Source: Vreelandella songnenensis | Lineage (GTDB): Bacteria; Pseudomonadota; Gammaproteobacteria; Pseudomonadales; Halomonadaceae | Assembly (NCBI RefSeq): GCF_003002925.1 | Contig: NZ_PVTK01000001.1 | Span: 1-64,000, forward strand | Length of the DNA: 64,000 bases | Direction of reading: 5' to 3' | Shown: one piece after another, positions 15,566 to 27,751 of the stretch | Numbering within the stretch: position 1 is the first letter of the stretch | Layout of the letters: each line of letters opens with the position of its first letter | Notes under the pieces: generated by a model | Told to the model about the DNA's origin: nothing | The model's database searches: none | What the model saw: only the letters and a program-made list of their open reading frames with translations | Translations under genes and position numbers: made by a program

Positions 15566-18286
15566 ATGTCTTTAAACACGCGCCTGCTATTTGCGCTACT
15601 CGGTTTCCCGCTTCTGGTGTACGCCATGATGGCCATTTTGCTGATGGTGCAAAGCAATGCAGCCGAGCGGGATGCTCTGAAAGAGCGCCTAGAGGACGCT
15701 GGCCAGTTGCTGGCGCCAAGCCTTCAGATCGCCATGACCGATGCCAACCCGGAACGTCTGGAAAGGCTGGCCCGAAAGCTGCTCGATCATCATGGGCTGA
15801 ATGCGGTCAGCCTCTTCGACGAACAAGGCAACCGTTTGCTGGCGCTGGGGCGTACCGTACCGGCGTCACCACGCATGGCGCCTCCGGCCACGACCCGCGT
15901 GGTCGAAGAGGAAAACCTGTGGCGCCTGCTGGTGCCGCTCAATGGCGCACTGCTTGAAACCACCGGCAGCGGCTGGCTGGAAGCCGAGGTGGATACCCGC
16001 CAGATGGCGCTTGAGCGCTACAAGCTGCTGGCAAGCTTAAGCCTTGGCGGCATGCTGCTCGGGCTGCTGCTGTTTCTCGGCGCCTTCGCGGTCAGCCGCT
16101 ATATCTCACGGCCCATTGAAGATGCCAATCAGGCGCTGTACCGGCTCTCCCGCGGCGACTATCGTCTGCACCTGACCCCGGCGCGGCCGGCGGAGCTTCG
16201 CCAATTGGCCATTCATGTCAACAGTCTGGCGGAGCACTTTCAGCAGGCCCAGCGCGACATGCAGAACCAGATCGAGCAGGCCACCAGCGAACTGCAGGAG
16301 TCCATGGAGACCATCGAGGAGCAGAATATCAAGCTGGACCTCGCCCACCGCAGCGCGCTTAGGGCCAACGCCGTCAAATCCGAGTTCCTGGCCAACATGA
16401 GTCACGAGATTCGCACTCCGCTCAATGGCATTATCGGATTTTGCCGCCTCCTGGGCCGTTCGACTCTGGATGCCCGCCAGCAGGAGTGGCTGGAGCACGT
16501 TCACCGCGCCTGCGACAACCTGCTGATGCTGGTCAATGACGTGCTCGATTTCTCCAAGCTCGAGGCCAATCGCCTGACGCTTGAAGAGGTGGATATCGAC
16601 ATCGTCTCGCTGCTGGATGAAGTGATTGGTCTGCACGCCCCGGAGGCTCAGCGCAAACGCCTGCATCTGGTGGCCATGGTTTATGATGACGTGCCCACGC
16701 CGCTGACCGGCGACCCGCTGCGTATTCATCAGGTGCTCAGCAACCTGGTCGGCAATGCGCTGAAATTTACCCAGACAGGTGAAGTCATCGTGCGGGTAAT
16801 GCTGGATACCCAGGAGGGTCAGCACGTTGTGCTGCGCACCAGCGTAAGCGATACGGGCATTGGCCTGAGCGATGAGCATCAGAAAAAACTGTTCAGCGCC
16901 TTCGCCCAGGCCGAGCCCAGTCATTCGCGCCAGTTCGGGGGCAGTGGGCTGGGGCTGACCATCTGCCGCCAGCTGATCGAGCGAATGGGCGGTGAAATAG
17001 AGGTTGAAAGCGAGCTGGGTGCGGGGTCGACGTTCTCGTTTACGCTACCGCTATTGGCAAGCCAAGGCGGCGAGCGGCCACCGGAACTGCGCCTGGACAG
17101 CCCGATGGTGCGACTTTACGAGCAGCACGTGCCTACCCGGCACGCGCTTGAATACCTGCTGGAGCGCTGGGGCGCGACGCCCGTCGGATTCAATGCCAGC
17201 GGTCAGCAGGAGCTGCTGATACTGGGCCTTGAACAGCAGGAGCTTGGCGAGGAGCAGAGAGCCTACTGGCAGCGCCTTATCGAGCAGGCCAACTGCCCGG
17301 TGCTGATACTGGCAAACGTGGCAAGTTTCGAACTACCGCCCTGGACGCTGCCCCACGGGGGCGAGATGCTGTGCAAGCCTTTCACCCGGGCTCAGTTGGC
17401 CACCGCGCTGCGCCATCTGTTCCAGCCCACGCAAAAGGCCTTGGCCAAAGCGGAGCCTGCACTGCCAAGCACTCCTGCAACATCGGTCATCGACATTCTG
17501 ATCGTCGATGACAACGCCTCCAACCGCGAGCTCTTGAAGGCCATGCTGGAAACCGAGCAGCTGCGCATCACCCTGGCAGGCAGCGGCCAGGAGGCGCTGG
17601 CCTACGCGCTGGATCATACGGCGGATATAGTGCTGATGGATATCCGCATGCCGGATATGGACGGCGTGCAGACCAGTCAGGCACTGCGGCGTATCAACAG
17701 CCGCTGGTCGCGCTGCCCGATCGTCGCGGTCACCGCCCATGCCCTGAGCAGCGAGCGTCAGCAGTGGCTGGCAGCAGGCCTGGATGATGTGCTGATCAAA
17801 CCCATTGACGAAACCCAGTTGCAGCAGCTGCTGCAGCGTTTTCTGGGCGTGGCGGCCAACCCAGCCGCACGACCGGCAGCCACGCCTGCTCTGAGCGCGG
17901 CTCCGCTTGCCACCCTGCCCGCTGCTGAAACCCTGCCCACTATCGACCTGGCGCTGGGTACCCGGCTGGCAGGCGGCAAGGAGCGCATTGCCCTGGAGCA
18001 GTTGCTGCGCCTGATCGACAGCCTGGAAGATACCCGGCACAAGGTTGCCGATGCTTATGCGCTGAAGGATCTCGACGCGCTACTGGATGAGGTGCACGGG
18101 TTGAATGGTGCAAGCCGTTACTGCGGCGCGCCGGAGCTTGCCCTGCTGGTAGAAGCCTTGGAAACCCGGCTGCGCACCAGCGGTTTGAATCATGCCGATG
18201 CGTTGCTCGACGAACTTTATAGCGCCATGGAGCGCCTGAGCGCCGAGCGCCGCCGAGTAGAAGCAGCACTGGAGGAAATGCGTTAG
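15566..18286 (+). CDS. barA: Hybrid sensor histidine kinase BarA/GacS
   Basis: A 906-residue tripartite membrane kinase that phosphorylates the response regulator UvrY/GacA and so controls CsrA-binding small RNAs. It has an N-terminal TM helix (residues 4-26), a periplasmic sensor region, a second TM near 155-175, and HAMP. HisKA carries His280 in [16 protein letters not shown], the ATPase domain has [15 protein letters not shown] and [10 protein letters not shown], the receiver has Asp692 in [11 protein letters not shown], and a C-terminal HPt has His844 in [13 protein letters not shown]. Residues about 525-625 look like a second, degenerate receiver without a phosphoacceptor. Its last four bases overlap the convergent acpS. 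Confidence 0.93.
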   Translation: MSLNTRLLFALLGFPLLVYAMMAILLMVQSNAAERDALKERLEDAGQLLAPSLQIAMTDANPERLERLARKLLDHHGLNAVSLFDEQGNRLLALGRTVPASPRMAPPATTRVVEEENLWRLLVPLNGALLETTGSGWLEAEVDTRQMALERYKLLASLSLGGMLLGLLLFLGAFAVSRYISRPIEDANQALYRLSRGDYRLHLTPARPAELRQLAIHVNSLAEHFQQAQRDMQNQIEQATSELQESMETIEEQNIKLDLAHRSALRANAVKSEFLANMSHEIRTPLNGIIGFCRLLGRSTLDARQQEWLEHVHRACDNLLMLVNDVLDFSKLEANRLTLEEVDIDIVSLLDEVIGLHAPEAQRKRLHLVAMVYDDVPTPLTGDPLRIHQVLSNLVGNALKFTQTGEVIVRVMLDTQEGQHVVLRTSVSDTGIGLSDEHQKKLFSAFAQAEPSHSRQFGGSGLGLTICRQLIERMGGEIEVESELGAGSTFSFTLPLLASQGGERPPELRLDSPMVRLYEQHVPTRHALEYLLERWGATPVGFNASGQQELLILGLEQQELGEEQRAYWQRLIEQANCPVLILANVASFELPPWTLPHGGEMLCKPFTRAQLATALRHLFQPTQKALAKAEPALPSTPATSVIDILIVDDNASNRELLKAMLETEQLRITLAGSGQEALAYALDHTADIVLMDIRMPDMDGVQTSQALRRINSRWSRCPIVAVTAHALSSERQQWLAAGLDDVLIKPIDETQLQQLLQRFLGVAANPAARPAATPALSAAPLATLPAAETLPTIDLALGTRLAGGKERIALEQLLRLIDSLEDTRHKVADAYALKDLDALLDEVHGLNGASRYCGAPELALLVEALETRLRTSGLNHADALLDELYSAMERLSAERRRVEAALEEMR

Positions 18287-18666
18287 CCTGCGCGCTCGAG
18301 AATCACGAAGGCGACGGCGTACTCAGCCTCATCACTTAGCGTAATGTGGCTGGCCGTTGCGCCAGAGGCCTGCATGAGCTGCTCGGCGGCGCGGCTTAAC
18401 TGAAGCCGGGGTTTTCCCAGGTCATCGTTGAGTACCTGGATATCGCCCCACTGCATGCCGCCGCGCAGGCCAAGCCCCAGCGCTTTGACGAACGCCTCCT
18501 TGGCGGCAAACCGCTTGGCAAGGTAGGCCACCGGTTCGCCCTTGTTCTGCCAGATGGCGTACTCGTTTGCTCCGAGAATGCGTTTGGCAAAGCGCGGCCC
18601 GTGTCGCTCAATCGCTCGGGTAAAGCGTGCCACCCGAGCAATATCCGAGCCGATACCCACAATCAT
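18283..18666 (-). CDS. acpS: Holo-[acyl-carrier-protein] synthase
   Basis: Transfers 4'-phosphopantetheine from coenzyme A to apo-ACP (127 residues; E. coli AcpS has 126). The Mg2+-binding Asp is in MIVGIGSDIARVARF and the second ligand Glu is in FAAKEAFVKALGLGL, both diagnostic for the family. It starts three bases after pdxJ ends and overlaps the 3' end of barA by four bases on the other strand. Its substrate acpP is in this window at 58381-58614. Confidence 0.95.
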   Translation of the reverse strand: MIVGIGSDIARVARFTRAIERHGPRFAKRILGANEYAIWQNKGEPVAYLAKRFAAKEAFVKALGLGLRGGMQWGDIQVLNDDLGKPRLQLSRAAEQLMQASGATASHITLSDEAEYAVAFVILERAG

Positions 18667-18669
18667 CGT

Positions 18670-19488
18670 TCAGTGGCCGCAGCATTCGTGGTGATCATGA
18701 TCATGGTCGTGCTCATGATCGTGGGCATCCAGCGCCGCCATCAGGCCCGCCTCCTGGCCGGCAATGATCAACCGCTTCATTTCCTTCACCGCTTCCTTCA
18801 GGCCGACAAACAGCGCGCGGGCGATGATCGCATGACCGATGTTCAGCTCATTGATGCCGGGTAGCGCGGCGATGGCTTCCACGTTGTGGTAGTGCAGCCC
18901 ATGGCCGGCATTGACCACCAGGCCCAGCGACACCGCCTGGGTGGCCGCCGTCGTCAGGCGCTCATACTCGGCGTTGGCCGCATCACTACCCGGCCGCGCT
19001 TCGGCGTAAGCCCCGGTATGCAGCTCGATGGTCGGGGCGCCGGCGCGCTTGGCCGCGTCGATCTGGGCGTCATCCGGATCGATGAACAGCGAGACGTCGC
19101 AGCCGGCGTTCTTAAGCCGCTCGCAAGCGCTGGCGATCTCGTCAAAGCCGCCAACGACATCCAGCCCGCCCTCGGTGGTCAACTCCTCGCGTTTTTCGGG
19201 CACCAGGCAGACGTGGGCCGGTCGAATCTCTTCGGCCAGTGCCAGCATCTCCTCGGTAACCGCCATTTCAAGGTTCATGCGGGTATTGAGCATGTCCGAA
19301 AGGATGCGCACGTCGCGCGGCTGGATATGGCGACGGTCTTCACGCAGATGGACGGTGATGCCGTCGGCACCCGCCTCTTCGGCAACGAGCGCGGCCTGCA
19401 CCGGGTCTGGATAGCGGGTACCGCGCGCCTGGCGCAAGGTAGCCACGTGGTCGATATTGACGCCGAGTAGAATGCGTGGAGGATGCAT
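18670..19488 (-). CDS. pdxJ: Pyridoxine 5'-phosphate synthase with His-rich C-terminal tail
   Basis: Condenses 1-deoxyxylulose 5-phosphate with 3-amino-2-oxopropyl phosphate to pyridoxine 5'-phosphate (vitamin B6). Conserved parts include [64 protein letters not shown] and [14 protein letters not shown]. The core ends near residue 245, as in E. coli (243 residues). Here a tail of about 20 residues, [18 protein letters not shown], brings the length to 272. The tail would bind transition metals. It lies in the conserved order recO-pdxJ-acpS. Confidence 0.95.
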   Translation of the reverse strand: MHPPRILLGVNIDHVATLRQARGTRYPDPVQAALVAEEAGADGITVHLREDRRHIQPRDVRILSDMLNTRMNLEMAVTEEMLALAEEIRPAHVCLVPEKREELTTEGGLDVVGGFDEIASACERLKNAGCDVSLFIDPDDAQIDAAKRAGAPTIELHTGAYAEARPGSDAANAEYERLTTAATQAVSLGLVVNAGHGLHYHNVEAIAALPGINELNIGHAIIARALFVGLKEAVKEMKRLIIAGQEAGLMAALDAHDHEHDHDHDHHECCGH

Positions 19489-19550
19489 AGCGGTCTCCCA
19501 TCCAGAAAAAAGTCGTAAGCGTAAACAGTGATCAAAAAAAGAACCAAGGC

Positions 19551-20243
19551 CTATGGCTGGCGCCGACGGGCCAGTTCCAGCATGAGCTCACGAGAGCGCA
19601 GCGCAGTAGTGCCCAGGTGTGGCGCAAGGGCTGCGCGCATGACGGTTTTCAAACCGTTGGCCAGGCCAGCGTGCTCCCAGTCGCCCTGCTCGATATAGCG
19701 CAGCATACGCCCTTCAAGCCCTTGGGGAGAGGGTAGAAAGGCGCGGCTTTGCGCGTCAAACCGATAGCGGGCCTGCGGGTCCAGCCGCTGATCATCCGGC
19801 GTGCAGAAACGCGGCGTGGCGTCCAGCGCCTCAAGCAGCGCCCACTCATAGCGGCGCAGGGCAAGCGCACGCGCCGAAGGCGCCGGCAGCGCTTCAAGAA
19901 GCGCCGTATAGAAGGCAAATACATCGGCGGCAGGTAACTCAAGCGGCAGCAGCCGGGTGGCGATTTCGTTGGCATAGAGCCCGCATAAAAGCCCCTCGCC
20001 GGCCAGCAGGGCGGTCTGACCCCGCGACTCCATGAGCGTCAGACGCTTTAATTCACGCTCGCCGCGCCAGCTGATAAACAGGGGCGTGAACGGCTGCAGG
20101 CGCTGGCGCGACTTGGACCCCGGCCGCTGCCCGCCGTGGGCAACGGCGCGAATGCGGCCATGGTTGAGGGTCAAAAGGTCCACCAGCGCACTGGTTTCCC
20201 GATAGGCCTTGCGGTGCAGCAAAAACGCGGGCTCTGCGTTCAT
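19551..20243 (-). CDS. recO: DNA repair protein RecO
   Basis: Mediator of RecA loading in the RecFOR recombination pathway (230 residues from the Met of [16 protein letters not shown]; a longer frame into era is unlikely). The N-terminal OB-fold includes [21 protein letters not shown], and [14 protein letters not shown] basic residues follow. The helical C-terminal part has [16 protein letters not shown]. No zinc-binding cysteine set is evident, as in the E. coli protein. It starts eight bases after the era stop and is part of the rnc-era-recO-pdxJ-acpS run. Confidence 0.93.
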   Translation of the reverse strand: MNAEPAFLLHRKAYRETSALVDLLTLNHGRIRAVAHGGQRPGSKSRQRLQPFTPLFISWRGERELKRLTLMESRGQTALLAGEGLLCGLYANEIATRLLPLELPAADVFAFYTALLEALPAPSARALALRRYEWALLEALDATPRFCTPDDQRLDPQARYRFDAQSRAFLPSPQGLEGRMLRYIEQGDWEHAGLANGLKTVMRAALAPHLGTTALRSRELMLELARRRQP

Positions 20244-20251
20244 CGCCGCGC

Positions 20252-21151
20252 TCAATCGAGATCGTAACCCAGGCTTTTCAGAGCGCGCTCGTCGTCGGAC
20301 CAGCCACGCTTGACCTTGACCCACAGGTTGAGCATGACCTTGGTGCCCAGCGCACGCTCCATATCCAGGCGCGCCTCACGGCCGATGCTCTTGATGCGGT
20401 CGCCATTCTCACCGATCAGAATCACCTTCTGGCCCTGACGCTCGACCAGAATCAGCGCGCTGATATGAGTAACCCGCTCGGTTTCGCGGAACTCCTCGAT
20501 TTCTACCGTCATCTGGTACGGCAGCTCATCGCCTAGCTGGCGCATGACCTTCTCGCGGACAAGTTCGGCGGCCATGAAGCGCAGGCTCTTGTCGGTAATC
20601 TGATCTTCCGGGAAGAAGTGCACGCTCTCCGGCAGGTACTTGGCCACTTCCTCTTCCAGCGCCTCTACCTGGGTGCCGTGCTTGGCTGAAATGGGCACGA
20701 CGGCGGCAAACTCCCGCCGCGCGCCGACTTCGGCAAGCCAGGGCAGCAGGTCGTTCTTTTCCTGCAGGCGGTCTACCTTGTTGACGGCCAGGATCACCGG
20801 CGCTTTCACGTGCTCCAGGCGCTTGAGTACGGCCTGGTCTTCATCGGTCCAGCGGGTACGGTCGATGATGAAGACCACGCAGTCGACATCGCGCAGCGCC
20901 TGGGTAGCCGCCTGATTCATGAAGCGGTTGATCGCCTTGTTGCGATCCTTTGACATGATGTGCATGCCCGGCGTGTCGACGTAGATGAACTGCGTGTCCT
21001 CGACCGTCTTGATCCCCATGACCTGATGGCGAGTGGTTTGCGGGCGCCGTGAGGTGATCGAGATCTTCTGCCCCAGAATCCGGTTCATGAGGGTAGATTT
21101 GCCTACGTTCGGCCGTCCGACAATGGCCACAAATCCGCAGGATTGGCTCAT
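20252..21151 (-). CDS. era: GTPase Era
   Basis: Essential GTPase that binds the 3' end of 16S rRNA and acts in 30S subunit maturation (299 residues). G motifs are GRPNVGKST (G1, residues 12-20), DTPGMH (G3) and NKVDRL (G4). A C-terminal KH domain contains [19 protein letters not shown]. It overlaps the rnc stop by ATGA, as in most proteobacteria, coupling rRNA processing with assembly. Confidence 0.97.
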   Translation of the reverse strand: MSQSCGFVAIVGRPNVGKSTLMNRILGQKISITSRRPQTTRHQVMGIKTVEDTQFIYVDTPGMHIMSKDRNKAINRFMNQAATQALRDVDCVVFIIDRTRWTDEDQAVLKRLEHVKAPVILAVNKVDRLQEKNDLLPWLAEVGARREFAAVVPISAKHGTQVEALEEEVAKYLPESVHFFPEDQITDKSLRFMAAELVREKVMRQLGDELPYQMTVEIEEFRETERVTHISALILVERQGQKVILIGENGDRIKSIGREARLDMERALGTKVMLNLWVKVKRGWSDDERALKSLGYDLD

Positions 21152-21840
21152 GATTTGTCTCCTGGTTTTTTCTCGAGGTACGAAAGCGCTTCTTCGGCCG
21201 CCTGCTGTTCAGCATGGCGGCGGCTAGGGCCCTTACCGGTGGTATGCTCGCTTAAAAGGTCAATGTAGCACTCCACGGTAAAGGTCTGGGCATGCGCCTC
21301 GCCCTTTACAGAGACCACTTCATAACGCGGTAGCGCCGCCTGGCGCGACTGCAGAAATTCTTGCAAGCGTGTCTTGGGGTCTTTCTGGGTGTCCTGCAGG
21401 GAAATGTTTTCCAGGCGCTCGGCATACCAGGCCAGCACTCGTTCCCGGACCACGTCCATGCCGGCGTCCAGATAGATGGCACCGATGATCGCTTCCACCG
21501 CATCTGCCAGAATCGATTCGCGGCGATGGCCACCACTTTTCATTTCACCCGACCCCAGGCGCAGGCACTCGCCAAAGGTCATTTCACGGGCCAGTTCGGC
21601 CAGCGTCTGGCCCTTTACCAGCCGCGCACGAAGGCGCGACAGCTGGCCTTCCCGGGCCTGGGGAAAACGCTGAAACAGAGCTTCTGCAATCACGAAGTTA
21701 ACAATCGAGTCGCCCAGAAATTCCAGGCGCTCATTGTTACGACCACCGTAACTTCGGTGCGTCATGGCCAGCTCCAGGAGCGATTCATCGCCAAAGGTGT
21801 GACCGATTCGTCGGCAAAAAGCGTTCAAGGAATTACTCAC
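21148..21840 (-). CDS. rnc: Ribonuclease III
   Basis: Double-strand-specific endoribonuclease for rRNA and mRNA processing (230 residues; E. coli 226). The signature [15 protein letters not shown] carries the catalytic Glu and Asp, the second metal-binding acidic residues are in [16 protein letters not shown], and the C-terminal dsRNA-binding domain covers about residues 155-222 ([28 protein letters not shown]). It overlaps era by four bases and follows lepB. Confidence 0.97.
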   Translation of the reverse strand: MSNSLNAFCRRIGHTFGDESLLELAMTHRSYGGRNNERLEFLGDSIVNFVIAEALFQRFPQAREGQLSRLRARLVKGQTLAELAREMTFGECLRLGSGEMKSGGHRRESILADAVEAIIGAIYLDAGMDVVRERVLAWYAERLENISLQDTQKDPKTRLQEFLQSRQAALPRYEVVSVKGEAHAQTFTVECYIDLLSEHTTGKGPSRRHAEQQAAEEALSYLEKKPGDKS

Positions 21841-21904
21841 AGGGCTCCTACGTCATTGACGTTAACTAAAGTGACATGACTAACCATAACTAACCTGTAC
21901 CCAT

Positions 21905-22708
21905 TCATTCGATGCGCCGCACGCTGGTAAAGCTCGGCAGTCCGCCATCCCAGTGCATCCATACGGCAAAGGCACGGCCAACAATATTCTCTTCCGGCAC
22001 AAAGCCCCAGTAGCGGCTGTCATTGGAGTGATCGCGGTTGTCACCCATCATGAAATAGTGGCCCTCCGGGACTTCAACCTCACCCATCTGCGGGCCGGGC
22101 GCACGCGGATTGTTGTAAATCGCGTGGCTCGTGCTGCCCAGGCGCTCTTGCAATAATAGCTCTTGAGGCGCAGTGGCAGGGCCCTCTTCGATCAGCGTCT
22201 TGGCGACGGGCTCGCCGTTGACGAAGAGCTGCTTGTCTTCATAGCGAATGCGATCACCCGGCAGGCCTACCACACGCTTGATGAAGTTGACCGAAGGCTC
22301 ATCGGGAAAGCGGAACACCATGACATCCCCCCGTTCCGGGTCATCCACTTCGAGGATACGGTCGTGTACCACGGGCAGGCGAAGCCCATAGGCAAACTTG
22401 TTCACCAGGATGAAGTCGCCTACTTCGAGCGTCGGGCGCATCGAACCCGAGGGAATCTGGAACGGCTCGACGATAAAGCTGCGCACCACCAGCACCACCA
22501 GCAGCACCGGGAAGAACGAGCGGGCGTAGTCAACAGGCCATGGTTCCTTGAGCAGCTTGTCGCGGGTAGGCGCATCCACGCCGTCGGTCGTTGCCGCTTC
22601 CGCCTTGGCCAGGCGCTCGCGCCGCTTGCGACGCAGAAAGACCACATCGATTAAATAGATGACCCCTGAAATGACAACGGCCAGTACCAGCAGTAATGAA
22701 AAATCCAT
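21905..22708 (-). CDS. lepB: Signal peptidase I
   Basis: Inner-membrane protease that removes signal peptides from secreted proteins (267 residues). Two N-terminal hydrophobic segments (residues 3-25 and 62-80) precede the periplasmic domain. The Ser-Lys dyad is Ser89 in IPSGSMRPTL and Lys144 in NFIKRVVGLPGD. GDNRDHSNDSRYWGFVP is the C-terminal box. The length is shorter than the 324 of E. coli because part of the beta-domain is trimmed. It lies between lepA and rnc, the standard order. Confidence 0.96.
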   Translation of the reverse strand: MDFSLLLVLAVVISGVIYLIDVVFLRRKRRERLAKAEAATTDGVDAPTRDKLLKEPWPVDYARSFFPVLLVVLVVRSFIVEPFQIPSGSMRPTLEVGDFILVNKFAYGLRLPVVHDRILEVDDPERGDVMVFRFPDEPSVNFIKRVVGLPGDRIRYEDKQLFVNGEPVAKTLIEEGPATAPQELLLQERLGSTSHAIYNNPRAPGPQMGEVEVPEGHYFMMGDNRDHSNDSRYWGFVPEENIVGRAFAVWMHWDGGLPSFTSVRRIE

Positions 22709-22722
22709 GGAGGGCGTCTTCC

Positions 22723-24540
<1,818 letters not shown>

Positions 24541-24692
24541 CGAGAGTGTTCTGCCTTAGTGGTACGCAAGCGGCTTTCAACCTGACCGCCTCGAGAGTTT
24601 ACAGCCCGATAACAGCAGACCCGTTGGCCGCGTTGGCTATTTTCATAAATGAGATACGCGCTATTGTAGCGATATGCGCGGGATAGGAACAG

Positions 24693-24717
24693 CAGTCCGG
24701 CGAGAACCGCCGGACTG
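24693..24717 (-). terminator. Hairpin downstream of the mucD-type protease gene
   Basis: A perfect 10-bp stem (CAGTCCGGCG at 24693-24702, CGCCGGACTG at 24708-24717) with a 5-base loop, 18 bases past the protease stop codon. There is no U-tract, so it may be a weak or Rho-assisted terminator. Confidence 0.5.
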
Positions 24718-24735
24718 GACAGGCAGAGAGAGGAA

Positions 24736-26145
24736 TTATTCGAGGCGTAGCGCCACGAAAAGCGAACGTCCGTCGCGATAAATACGCAGCGGAATGGCTC
24801 GATCGCTGGGCAGATCTTCCACAATGGACAGCAGTTCATCCGCCGAGGAGACGCCACGATGATCAATACTCACCAGCACATCCCCCGGGCGCAGGCCGGC
24901 TTCGGCGGCCACACTGCCCGACTCGACCTGACGCACTTCCACGCCACCATCGATATTCAGGCGCTCGCGCACCGCCTCGTCAAGCTCCGCCACCGAGATA
25001 CCCAGGCGCACCTGGCTGTTGCTGGCGCCACTCTGTTGCTCACCTTCGGCATCCGGCCAGTGGCCAAGCTCGACGGTTTCAGTGACCTGCTCGCCATCAC
25101 GCATCAGGGTAAGCTCCACATCGCTACCCGGCGCCACGCGACCAATCAGGCGCGGTAACGTGCTTGAACGGTCCACTTCGTCACCGTTGACATTGATGAT
25201 GACATCCCCTGCACGCAGGCCGCCCTGGGCCGCGGGGCCTTCCGGGTCGAGGTCTGCAATCAGGGCGCCGCTGGCATTGTCCATGCCGAAGGATTCGGCC
25301 AGATCACGCGAGACGGGCTGGATCATCACGCCCAGCCAGCCGCGGTCCACGTGGCCTGCTTCACGCAGCTGGTCGGCAACGTCCATGGCTACGTTGATCG
25401 GGATGGCAAATGAAAGCCCCATGAATCCGCCGCTGCGCGTAAAGATCTGGGAATTGATACCCACCACTTCACCGTCAAGGTTAAATAGCGGGCCTCCGGA
25501 GTTGCCGGGGTTGATGGCCACGTCCGTCTGAATGAACGGTACATAGGCGTCCCGGGGCAGCGTGCGGTTGATGGCACTCACGATGCCCGCGGTCACCGAG
25601 TGATCAAAGCCGAACGGCGAGCCGATGGCGGCAACCCACTCGCCTACTTTCAGCTCATCGGAGTTGCCCAGATTCAGCACCGGCAGTTCGCTGGCGTCGA
25701 TCTTCAAAAGCGCAACGTCGGTTTGGGTATCGCTGCCGATAAGCTCGGCGGGAAGCTCACGGCGGTCGTTCAGGCGCACCAGAATTTCATCGGCATCCTG
25801 TACCACATGCGCGTTGGTCATGACGTAGCCATCATCGCTGATGACAAAGCCTGACCCCAGCGACTGGCGCTCTTCACTACGGCCCTGGCCGCCCCCGGGA
25901 GGCGTTGGAAAACTGTCGCCGAAGAAATGGCGGAAGATTTCCGGAATCTCCTGGCCGCCAAAGCCCCCCATGGAAGGATTGCTTCCGCGCGCAACGGTAC
26001 GGCTGGTGGAAATATTGACAACCCCGGGGGCCGCCTCTTCAACCAGCTCGGTAAAGTCGGGTAGATCGGCGTAGGCGGTGTGGCCTACCAGAAGTAGCAC
26101 CGTCAGGCATAGCCAGCGTGCGGAGGGGAGAACCAAGCGCTTCAT
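24736..26145 (-). CDS. mucD: DegP/MucD-type periplasmic serine endoprotease
   Basis: HtrA-family protease and chaperone of the periplasm (469 residues). A signal peptide ends at AYA (residue 26). The catalytic triad is His113 in TNAHVV, Asp143 in TDVALLKID and Ser216 in NPGNSGGPLF. Two PDZ domains follow (about 265-360 and 375-460). In pseudomonads this gene is mucD, at the end of the algU-mucABCD cluster, and limits sigma-E activation by degrading misfolded envelope proteins. The same neighbourhood is seen here (rseC, rseB, rseA, rpoE upstream). Confidence 0.93.
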   Translation of the reverse strand: MKRLVLPSARWLCLTVLLLVGHTAYADLPDFTELVEEAAPGVVNISTSRTVARGSNPSMGGFGGQEIPEIFRHFFGDSFPTPPGGGQGRSEERQSLGSGFVISDDGYVMTNAHVVQDADEILVRLNDRRELPAELIGSDTQTDVALLKIDASELPVLNLGNSDELKVGEWVAAIGSPFGFDHSVTAGIVSAINRTLPRDAYVPFIQTDVAINPGNSGGPLFNLDGEVVGINSQIFTRSGGFMGLSFAIPINVAMDVADQLREAGHVDRGWLGVMIQPVSRDLAESFGMDNASGALIADLDPEGPAAQGGLRAGDVIINVNGDEVDRSSTLPRLIGRVAPGSDVELTLMRDGEQVTETVELGHWPDAEGEQQSGASNSQVRLGISVAELDEAVRERLNIDGGVEVRQVESGSVAAEAGLRPGDVLVSIDHRGVSSADELLSIVEDLPSDRAIPLRIYRDGRSLFVALRLE

Positions 26146-26231
26146 GTGTGAGCTCCTAGTTTAAGAACACAAGTTGAACAACAACGCAGACATCAAACGA
26201 AGGAAATACAGCCTTTCAAACCGCAAGGCAA

Positions 26232-26711
26232 TTAACTGACCAACCGCGGGCGAAAGCGTTCCGTTCGCCCGCTAAGCAAACAGCGCAGACCTGTCATCCC
26301 CGCCAGTAGAGAAACAAAAAAGCTGACCGGTGCCACCCAGTCGGCCATATCAAGTGCAGCAACACCCCCTGACAACAGTAGCGCCAGCAGCAGAGGCAAG
26401 GCATAGATCAAGAGGGCAAGCCGGGTAATATCCGCGCGCTCCAAGGTCAGCGTCACGTGCTCGCCTACGGGGTAACGCTTGGCGAGCTGGTCAGCAGCGC
26501 AAGGCACAGCTACTTCAATACGCTGATGCGAGCGGCGAGCCAGCACCCCCATGCCGCAGCCCTGCCCTTTTGCGCACTGCTGGCAGGCTTCACGCACGGA
26601 GACATCGACCAGTAAACCGCGCGCGGCATAGCCGACCACCCGGCCGGAACGCGTTAGCGCACCGCAACCGGGCATGTGGGAAATATCGTCAGAGGGGAGT
26701 GTTCGGCTCAT
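26232..26711 (-). CDS. rseC: RseC/MucC family protein
   Basis: A 159-residue inner-membrane protein. A cysteine cluster near residues 39-52 (CQQCAKGQGCGMG) matches the RseC N-terminal domain, then two adjacent hydrophobic helices span about residues 95-140. RseC modulates the sigma-E system and, in E. coli, takes part in reduction of the SoxR iron-sulfur cluster with the Rsx complex. It is the fourth gene of the rpoE-rseA-rseB-rseC order and lies 24 bases after rseB. Confidence 0.9.
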   Translation of the reverse strand: MSRTLPSDDISHMPGCGALTRSGRVVGYAARGLLVDVSVREACQQCAKGQGCGMGVLARRSHQRIEVAVPCAADQLAKRYPVGEHVTLTLERADITRLALLIYALPLLLALLLSGGVAALDMADWVAPVSFFVSLLAGMTGLRCLLSGRTERFRPRLVS

Positions 26712-26735
26712 TTTCAGGCATCTGGCTTTACGCGC

Positions 26736-27701
26736 TCAATCAAACTCGACGGAGTGAACCATGCGCTGCAGCATGGAGGGTGGCAATTCGCCGATCCCCA
26801 CTATCTGCCAGCTCTGGTCATTCTCGACATGCCCTTCAACGGCGATTGACGAAACGCCAAGCTGGTACACACCGCTGTTGACTCCTGACTGGGATAGAGA
26901 TAGATCAACCTTACCCTGGGGCTCGGCAAACAGGCTGACGGTTGCCAACCCATCACTGTACAGGCGCCGATTGGGCTCACCCTCTACCGAAGCCACGGGC
27001 TGAGAAACAAACCCATCGGGTAGCCAAGCCGGGTGCCAATCAGGCTCCGGCGCTTGCTGAATGGGATTGATCGAGATCTGGCCAGTATAACGTTCAGGCT
27101 CATGCAGCTGGGTCACCTGAAAGGTTTCCAGAATGCGCCCGGTAGCGTCGCTCAGCACGTGCTTGAGCAGCAACCCGGTAGCATCATCAAGCCACCATTC
27201 ATGGGTATAGCGCTCGTGATCCTTGGGGGCAAAGCGTAGCTTTACTGCATCGCGGCCTGCAACGCGGGCGCCCTCTTCAAGGGCAACGTCATAATACTGG
27301 GAGGCATGCTCTGCCCAGCCTTCCAAAGAGGGAAATGCCTCCCCCTCGTTATTGCGCGCTACCCACGCCAGCTGCCCCACGCGAGAGCGGCGCTCAACGC
27401 TGACCGATGGGCCGTCCAGTTGCTGTACGACCTGTTGACGAACGCCATCCTGAATGCGATGGGAAAGCGCCAGTGTACGCACATCAATGGAATTGATGGC
27501 AACGGCACGGGCCTGAAAAATATAGCAATGGCTAGCCTGCAGGCTGCGCTCGAGCCACTGTGCGGGAGTAGTGGGCGAGCTTTCCGTGTCTACACGACAC
27601 AGATCCTGATTGACGTTTTGTGCGTATGCACTGAAAGGCACAAGCATGGCGCTGATGACAATACTCAGCGCCAGTAGCTTATGTTGTCTTGACACCATCA
27701 T
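26736..27701 (-). CDS. rseB: Sigma-E factor regulatory protein RseB/MucB
   Basis: Periplasmic sensor that binds RseA and shields it from DegS cleavage until lipopolysaccharide or lipid signals release it (321 residues). The start is the first ATG of MMVSRQHK with AAGGA nine bases upstream; a signal peptide ends near AYA in the SAMLVPFSAYA stretch. The MucB/RseB fold is recognisable in AQWLERSLQASHCYIFQ, the YTHEWWLDDATGLLLKHVL block and the C-terminal domain with GFVSQPVASV. It lies 50 bases after rseA. Confidence 0.92.
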   Translation of the reverse strand: MMVSRQHKLLALSIVISAMLVPFSAYAQNVNQDLCRVDTESSPTTPAQWLERSLQASHCYIFQARAVAINSIDVRTLALSHRIQDGVRQQVVQQLDGPSVSVERRSRVGQLAWVARNNEGEAFPSLEGWAEHASQYYDVALEEGARVAGRDAVKLRFAPKDHERYTHEWWLDDATGLLLKHVLSDATGRILETFQVTQLHEPERYTGQISINPIQQAPEPDWHPAWLPDGFVSQPVASVEGEPNRRLYSDGLATVSLFAEPQGKVDLSLSQSGVNSGVYQLGVSSIAVEGHVENDQSWQIVGIGELPPSMLQRMVHSVEFD

Positions 27702-27751
27702 GCGGATCAGTCCTTCACGTGACATTGGCCGCCAAGATAACAGGTCAGCGT

